The position numbers and the translations under genes are program-made. From positions 36,762,055 through 36,826,054 of the forward strand of contig OY978529.1 in the NCBI GenBank assembly GCA_963854835.1: 64,000 nt of DNA, read 5' to 3'. Positions 58,905 to 64,000 of this stretch are shown here, in pieces. The stretch comes from Megamerina dolium. Taxonomy: Eukaryota > Arthropoda > Insecta > Diptera > Megamerinidae. Position 1 is the first letter of the stretch. Each line of letters opens with the position of its first letter. The notes under the pieces were generated by a model. It worked only from the letters and a program-made list of their open reading frames with translations, had not been told where the DNA came from and made no database searches.

Positions 58905-59560
58905 GACGCATTTCTTCTCAAGTAAAAGCATCAATTTTGTATGGGAACCCCCTAATAAGGGGAGATATGCGACGAGTAAGTTTCGAGAAAGTATTAAGGA
59001 TGAAAAATGAATGTGGGTCTGTCTGTCAAAGGTAATTCCTAAACAGATATGGTCCATTTTTATGAGCTTTTCAGTCATTTTGTATGGAAGCCGACTTAAG
59101 GGGTGGAGAAAAGGGCAAGTAAGTTCGGAGAAAATATTAAAAGTCAAAATTTTACCACTCTAGGGATATTTCTGGTTCAGTTATGAGATTTCTTGTCGAT
59201 TTTCAGATGTTCTTTCGATCATTTTGTATGGGATAGATATAGAGGCTAATTCAGTTGAGAGGAAATGGAGAAAAAAAAATGGTGGTCAGTTATACATTTT
59301 AACGCTCTAGAGGTGATTTCTGATCAATTATGTTGTGAATTGTTGATTTTCGAATGTTTTTCTGTCATTCCGTATGGTAACTAGTTCCCTTAGGCGTAGA
59401 TATGGCCGATTTTCATGAATTCAATTTTCATTTATTTTGTATCGCGGCTCCGATTCAAGGGTTAGAGATATGGGTAAGTAAGTTTGTTAAGGAAGAAAAA
59501 TTGTCAAACATTTTTCTGCTGTAGAGGTCATTCTGGGATTTATTTGTCGATTTTCCACTT
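58905..59560 (+). repeat. Degenerate ~160-bp tandem repeat, array 10
   Basis: About four forward units: TTTTGTATGGGAACCCCCTA (58935), TTTTGTATGGAAGCCGACTT (59079), TTTTGTATGGGATAGATATA (59223), TTTTGTATCGCGGCTCCGAT (59438). The first intervals are near 144 bp. GTTATGAGATTTCTTGTCGA and TCTAGAGGTGATTTCTG are further landmarks. Confidence 0.65.
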
Positions 59561-61444
59561 CAAAGTGCTCCGCCTCAAAATTGGAAGCTCTTTTATGCAG
59601 CTTAATGCGAGTCGAAATCAGCAATTTCTTTCCATTTACTTGAGAAGAACTGCTTGAAGTGATCCAAATTTTATATTTTTCGCAGAGCCAGGTATTCCAA
59701 ATTTTCTCCATACAACTTAACGAGCTTTTTACAAACCTCGATCGAGCTTCACTTAAGCCTTCTTGTGTATATTCAATGTGGGATTATTAAAATTCTAAAA
59801 AAGGGCAAATTTATTTATGGCTTTCATCCATAAAAGTTTTCTTAATTCTCTGACTTTCCAAAAATACTTTTGCGTCATCGAAATAATCATTTATTAAGTT
59901 GTATTGCCCATAAATAAAATCTATCCGAACTTGGGAATTTTCCTTCTATACACCAATGTGTATAGGAACATGTTTATATGCATAAGTAATGTTGCTCTCT
60001 TATTGTTGCTGTTATTACAGTCCATCGTTGACTCGTTGTTACTCGTATACGAATATTGAAGTGTTTGCAAAACTTGCGCTTTAGTGTCAAATTGTTGTAG
60101 TTGTTGTTGTTGCTATTACTATACTATTGCACGTAAAATACGACTGTAGTAGAAATGAACATAGTCAAGATACTGATTTCCAGTGAAATCAATATACGAG
60201 TATATACTGACTGACTGACTGGCGTGAACTTTTTTGTCTAAAACGGAGAAAATTCACAAGAAAAATCATATGCGTATGCAAAGAAGAGAAATTATTTTTA
60301 TTACATTTGAACAATTGTTGTTAGTCATTCATTCTGTGAATGCACCTTATCTGCTTCATCTTATGTTGTATGAATGTTTGAGACCAAATGCCTGGCATAC
60401 ATATTAAACAATTTTCGTGCGAGTGTTTTTCTTTTTTGTATGTAGTTACATCAAATCTATAGAAAATATATGTCCTACGAAAATTACCACAAACTATTCC
60501 TGTGTGTGTGTTGATACAAATGACTCAAAGCCAGTTGTTCGTTTGCAACATATGGCATGAGTGATCAAAGCATCTCATCATCACTCACAATTAGCACATA
60601 TGTATGGTATGTCGACAATATAATCGACAATCGATGGACTACAATTGTGACACGACAATTAAAAATAAAGTGAAAACGATCAAAATTACAACTGATGGAC
60701 ATAGTAGATGCACTAGAAATATTACAATTTATATGTTTAAATACAAAAACATGCGCATACATTTGCATATCATTATACATCCACCCCACTTACAACCCAT
60801 TCCAATACAGAATTACTATACACAGTGTAACAGTTTGCCACATACACATACGTACTCCCTCCCACGTGCATTTACGCTGCGAGACTTTATTGTCTCGCGA
60901 TCAGGACATCATTCATGAAACATCCTCATCATTGCCATAGAGCACACTAGTAACATAACATATATTATGAATGAGTCACTATTGCTTAAATGAAACTACC
61001 ACAAAACAAACGGTAGCAAAACAATTGGGCTATGAGTATCATCGCATCTTAATAATTATATTTAATATATGCATTACATATAAATGCATATTATATTGCA
61101 TAAAGGTACTTTAGATTGCATGTGGTTAATACAAAAAGTTAACAGGACTTGGTTGTATGCATGTTTAAAGAAGCGCATAAGGCACAAGTCACCGACCCGT
61201 AACCAAAATTCCGATAAGAATAATTTCCAAATTGGTTTATGTGACTATAACACCACCACTACCACAATCGCCACCATCATCGTCACCACCACCGCCAACG
61301 CCAACAACTATCGTAACAATGATTACATAAATAGCAATGCAGAGTGTAACATCTGTGTACTCTTGTAATGGGTTCATGTGTACACTGTATAAAATAATAT
61401 AGTATTGAATTATATAGAATTGCAGAATGCTCGATGGACTATAG
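59561..61444. other. Non-coding stretch
   Basis: No gene is recognised in 1.9 kb. GTT repeats at 60095-60112, TGAC repeats at 60208-60222 and ACC-rich sequence at 61250-61305 give low-complexity frames. Confidence 0.5.
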
Positions 61445-61800
61445 ATCCAGTAAATACTAAAAAATTTAAAAATAATAATAATAATAATAATAAATATGTG
61501 GCACTTATAAGCTCCGACAGGCTCTTTGGCCGAGCTTCTCTTCCAGTACTGTTGTGCGTGTTAAATTCTAGACAGTATTAGAAGTGACCTACTTATTTTA
61601 GCCGGCTCCGAACGGCAAAACCCTTGTGGCATCAATTTTTCTGAGCTTTGTCACAGAGTTCTTTTAGAAGATTTTCATGGCAAATTGTTACTGCCAGAAG
61701 AATTGCCAATTACTTGCCGACAGATGAGCACCGTTCGAAAGAAAAAAAAACCAACGCACTAATCACTTAGCCACGGTACCCAGTAAATCCAGTAAATACT
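61445..61800 (-). mobile_element. tRNA-derived SINE, copy 9, with 14-bp target-site duplication
   Basis: Flanked by perfect duplicates ATCCAGTAAATACT at 61445-61458 and 61787-61800. On the minus strand the insert begins TTACTGGGTACCGTGGCTAA and GTGATTAGTGCGTTGG (A-box-like). It then goes directly through a poly-T run to TTTCGAACGGTGCTCATCTG, so the B-box part of the head is deleted. The body is intact through CGGCCAAAGAGCCTGTCGG, and it ends with a (TTA)n tail (61470-61493 on the + strand as ATA repeats) and AAATTTTTT. This is the best proof that the family moved by retroposition. Confidence 0.88.
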
Positions 61801-62840
61801 GATTGAACTAAAATATTTGCCATACAAATCTCATAGTTGCATGTCACCAATCATAGACTGCCAAGTTAACTCTTACATTGAGGACACTACCTCAATATAC
61901 TGTTAATAAATCAAGAGTTCCAAAAAGTATTCCAATATGTTGAGAAAACTCAAGTGATTCTACGAAAAATATTTTTATTGATCAAAATCTTGACAATTTT
62001 TAACGAAATTGAAGAGCAAAGTTAATTGGAGTTTTTTTTTTCTTGTATATTTATTAGAAAATATATATTATACTGGCTTTCAAGATCGACAAAATATCCA
62101 CTAAATACTAGAGACTAAAATGTTTGCCATACAAATTCCAAAATTCCTGTACATTAAAAAAAAATTCTAATATTTACAATTTTAAGCAAAATTGGGTAAC
62201 ACAATTAATTTGTATACCTTTTTTTTTTTAGATTTATGCACCATGTGACCAATTTTTTTCGTATTACCACTTTGAAAGTAATTTTTCCTAAAAAACTAAT
62301 ATAGAACCGCCGACACTGACTCGTCACATCTATGTGACTGCCCCACTTCGTGCTACGGCGAAACTCTTAACCCCTTGGCATCACAGGATCTACTCCGATT
62401 CCTTCGTAAAACTGGTCGAATAATGTGGTGGATCGATAAGTGCCTGAGTGCTCAGTTTTTCGGAGAAAAAGACTACACGACATCGGCTGTAATGGCTAAG
62501 TAGATGATTCGAAACGGCGGATTTGAAATTCTAAAAATAAATCAAACTTATTTGTATATTAGCTTCCGGTTAGGTTCTTAGCTTTTCCCCACAGAACTAC
62601 AATATTTCAGAAGCTTTATCAAGATAAACTTTTACGCTTGTCAGAATTGCAATTTAATTACCGACATATTGACAACATTAAGAATAAAAAATTTTATTAA
62701 ATTGAACAAATAATTTTGATTTAATCGAACTGGAATCGGAACCAGGAATTGCCGGTACTGTTGCCGATGCTAACTCCATGGGAGACTAATAAGGATAGAA
62801 AGTGTCAGTTCTGTGATATAGAAAACACTCTCGCATATAT
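61801..62840. other. Unrecognised stretch
   Basis: No gene is recognised. The part at about 62305-62515 is noticeably richer in G+C (CCCCTTGGCATCACAGGATC) than its surroundings and may be retroelement debris like the fragments that follow. Confidence 0.4.
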
Positions 62841-62845
62841 GTGAG

Positions 62846-63318
62846 ACCTTGATAAACTTCAAAGAGCTGCAGCAATGTGTTGTACTAGGCTTTTACCTAC
62901 AACGTCAGTCATTGCTCTTGACGTATTGCATCAATCCACCTCACCTTCATATCTTCGTCCTGGTAGAAGCTCAATAGATAGTGGTATGCCTCAAACTTCT
63001 GGAGGTGCTATGTTGAAAGACAATATTATAGACTCACCGCACCATGAAACTGCCGCAGAAAAGTTTATGCGAAAATGTGATGTTCATTTTCCATAAACTC
63101 GAGCATAGAATACATGGAAATTCCACCCAAATTCGTACTTTTACACAATTTTTACGAATGACTCTAGAACAAATGACATTTCGGGTACTGAAGTTTTCGT
63201 TGAATCTAACGATGCTATGCTCTATTTGCCCTTTGATAGCTATACTTCAGTGTATTTTATTTCAAGCGGAAGTATTTGCTATTATAAGAGCTATATTGCA
63301 TTTCAAAGAACGCAAATA
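62846..63318 (+). pseudogene. Non-LTR retrotransposon fragment: RT-RNase H linker and start of RNase H
   Basis: The + frame reads DLDKLQRAAAMCCTRLLPTT and SVIALDVLHQS, the usual linker between reverse transcriptase and RNase H in jockey/I-type LINEs (LxKxQRxACxCITGAxRTTP-AALEVLL). It continues with YLRPGRSSIDSG and AEKFMRKCDVHFP. After a phase change, CILFQAEVFAIIRAI (63247-63291) matches the FQAEVxAI motif of RNase H. Frameshifts and stops make it dead. It ends at about 63318, where an inverted second fragment approaches. Confidence 0.7.
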
Positions 63319-63349
63319 AAGTTTCAGGTGCTGTAGTCTTCGTTGGGTC

Positions 63350-63999
63350 TGATGATCAATCAATCAATCAATCAAAAGAGAGCGTGACGTTGGAACAAGG
63401 ACTTAATCCTTGTTCATCAAGTGGACCCTATAGCTGATACCTCTGGGGGCCAACAACAAGTGTTACGGGCACTGCGACCAAACGAGATCTTTTGTACCCA
63501 AGCCCGTTTACGACACTAGAATCTCCTCTACCTATTTAATGAAGGATAGAATTGATTTTGTCGAACTTTTGATCATTGAAGCTGATGTTGGGAAACTCAA
63601 CTGAAAGTGTTTGAGGCGTAGTCTGGCCAGGGCCGGACATTCACAAAGAATGTGGATTGATGTTTCATCCTCCTCCAGACAGAGTCTACACTCCGTGTAT
63701 TTTAACCAGTTATGTCCTGAGAGATAGCCGGTTATTAGGCGTAGGTTTGTTCTACTAAGACTAATTCTGTCAAAAGCTGCATTAAAGCTGATGAGAGTTT
63801 TCGCTTGGCGAAGACCTGTCGAATTTGTCAATTGTAGAAGGTATTTGTCATGGTAATGTTTTTCTATCATAGCTTTGGTCGATGCCTAGCTTATACCGCA
63901 GAAAGGCTCCGGGCCCGTCAGTGGAGAAGACGAACCAGCTCTCGCAAGGTCGTCCGCCACTTCCTTGCCCTCAATTCCTTTGTGCCCCGGTACCCCCGG
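63350..63999 (-). pseudogene. Non-LTR retrotransposon 3' end: RNase H, zinc-knuckle tail and (TTGA)n tail; runs off the window
   Basis: From the window edge the minus strand reads PGVPGHKGIEGKEVADDLAR (the end of RNase H, normally WVPGHKGIEGNE-AD-LAR) and AGSSSPLTGPEPFCGIS. Then comes an in-frame TAG at 63886-63888, and the frame stays open to 63532: RTNLRLITGYLSGHNWLKYT, ECRLCLEEDETSIHILCECP, ALARLRLKHF. The C-x2-C...H-x4-C tail and LCECPALA are typical of LINEs with RNase H. About 160 bp of 3' untranslated sequence follow, and the copy ends in (TTGA)n at 63352-63374. Apart from the single nonsense codon the visible part is intact, so this is a young copy. Its 5' part lies beyond the window. 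Confidence 0.85.
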
Positions 64000-64000
64000 T

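Overview
The window is animal nuclear DNA, very probably from a higher fly (Diptera, Brachycera). The DNA is AT-rich and mostly non-coding. The one intact gene has tiny introns of 59-64 bp, and the TATGTA/CATACA simple sequence and GTCC-bearing elements are of the kind found in flies. A DD41D mariner of the rosa type, first known from a tephritid, makes a tephritid fruit fly plausible, but I cannot prove the family.

Only one convincing host gene is present: a secreted carboxylesterase of the cholinesterase-like family at 21153-23050 (+), four exons, 570 codons counting conceptually, complete from signal peptide to stop. The other long reading frames are remnants of transposable elements or chance frames in tandem repeats and simple sequence.

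The rest is a dense graveyard of mobile and tandem DNA. Recognised are: nine copies or fragments of one tRNA-derived SINE (about 0.6, 1.5, 2.2, 27.6, 33.6, 47.6, 50.7, 53.5 and 61.6 kb), three of them with visible target-site duplications; 3' fragments of at least two kinds of non-LTR retrotransposon (9.4-10.0, 10.9-11.2, 13.0-13.5, 14.3-14.7, 15.3-15.4, 44.1-44.3 and 62.8-64.0 kb); two broken mariners (DD34D at 6.7-7.7 kb and DD41D at 55.8-56.9 kb); a hAT/ZBED-like transposase scrap beside a 251-bp MITE (4.4-5.0 kb); and two inverted copies of a Helentron-like non-autonomous element carrying internal tandem repeats of about 299 bp (36.3-38.6 and 39.7-41.3 kb).

Two families of short tandem repeats take up much of the remaining space. 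One has a strikingly constant 153-bp period (16.8-18.0 and 23.7-24.1 kb, looser inverted copy at 30.6-31.6 kb, lone unit at 52.4 kb). The other is a degenerate family of roughly 135-166 bp found in both orientations at about ten places, some 8 kb in all. A third, hairpin-forming motif (TGCAATAATGTCGAAA and its complement) clusters at 1.2 and 35.6 kb. The most interesting material is this repeat architecture: Helentron-like elements with variable internal tandem repeats lie near orphan arrays of similar unit size, which suggests a route from transposon to satellite DNA.
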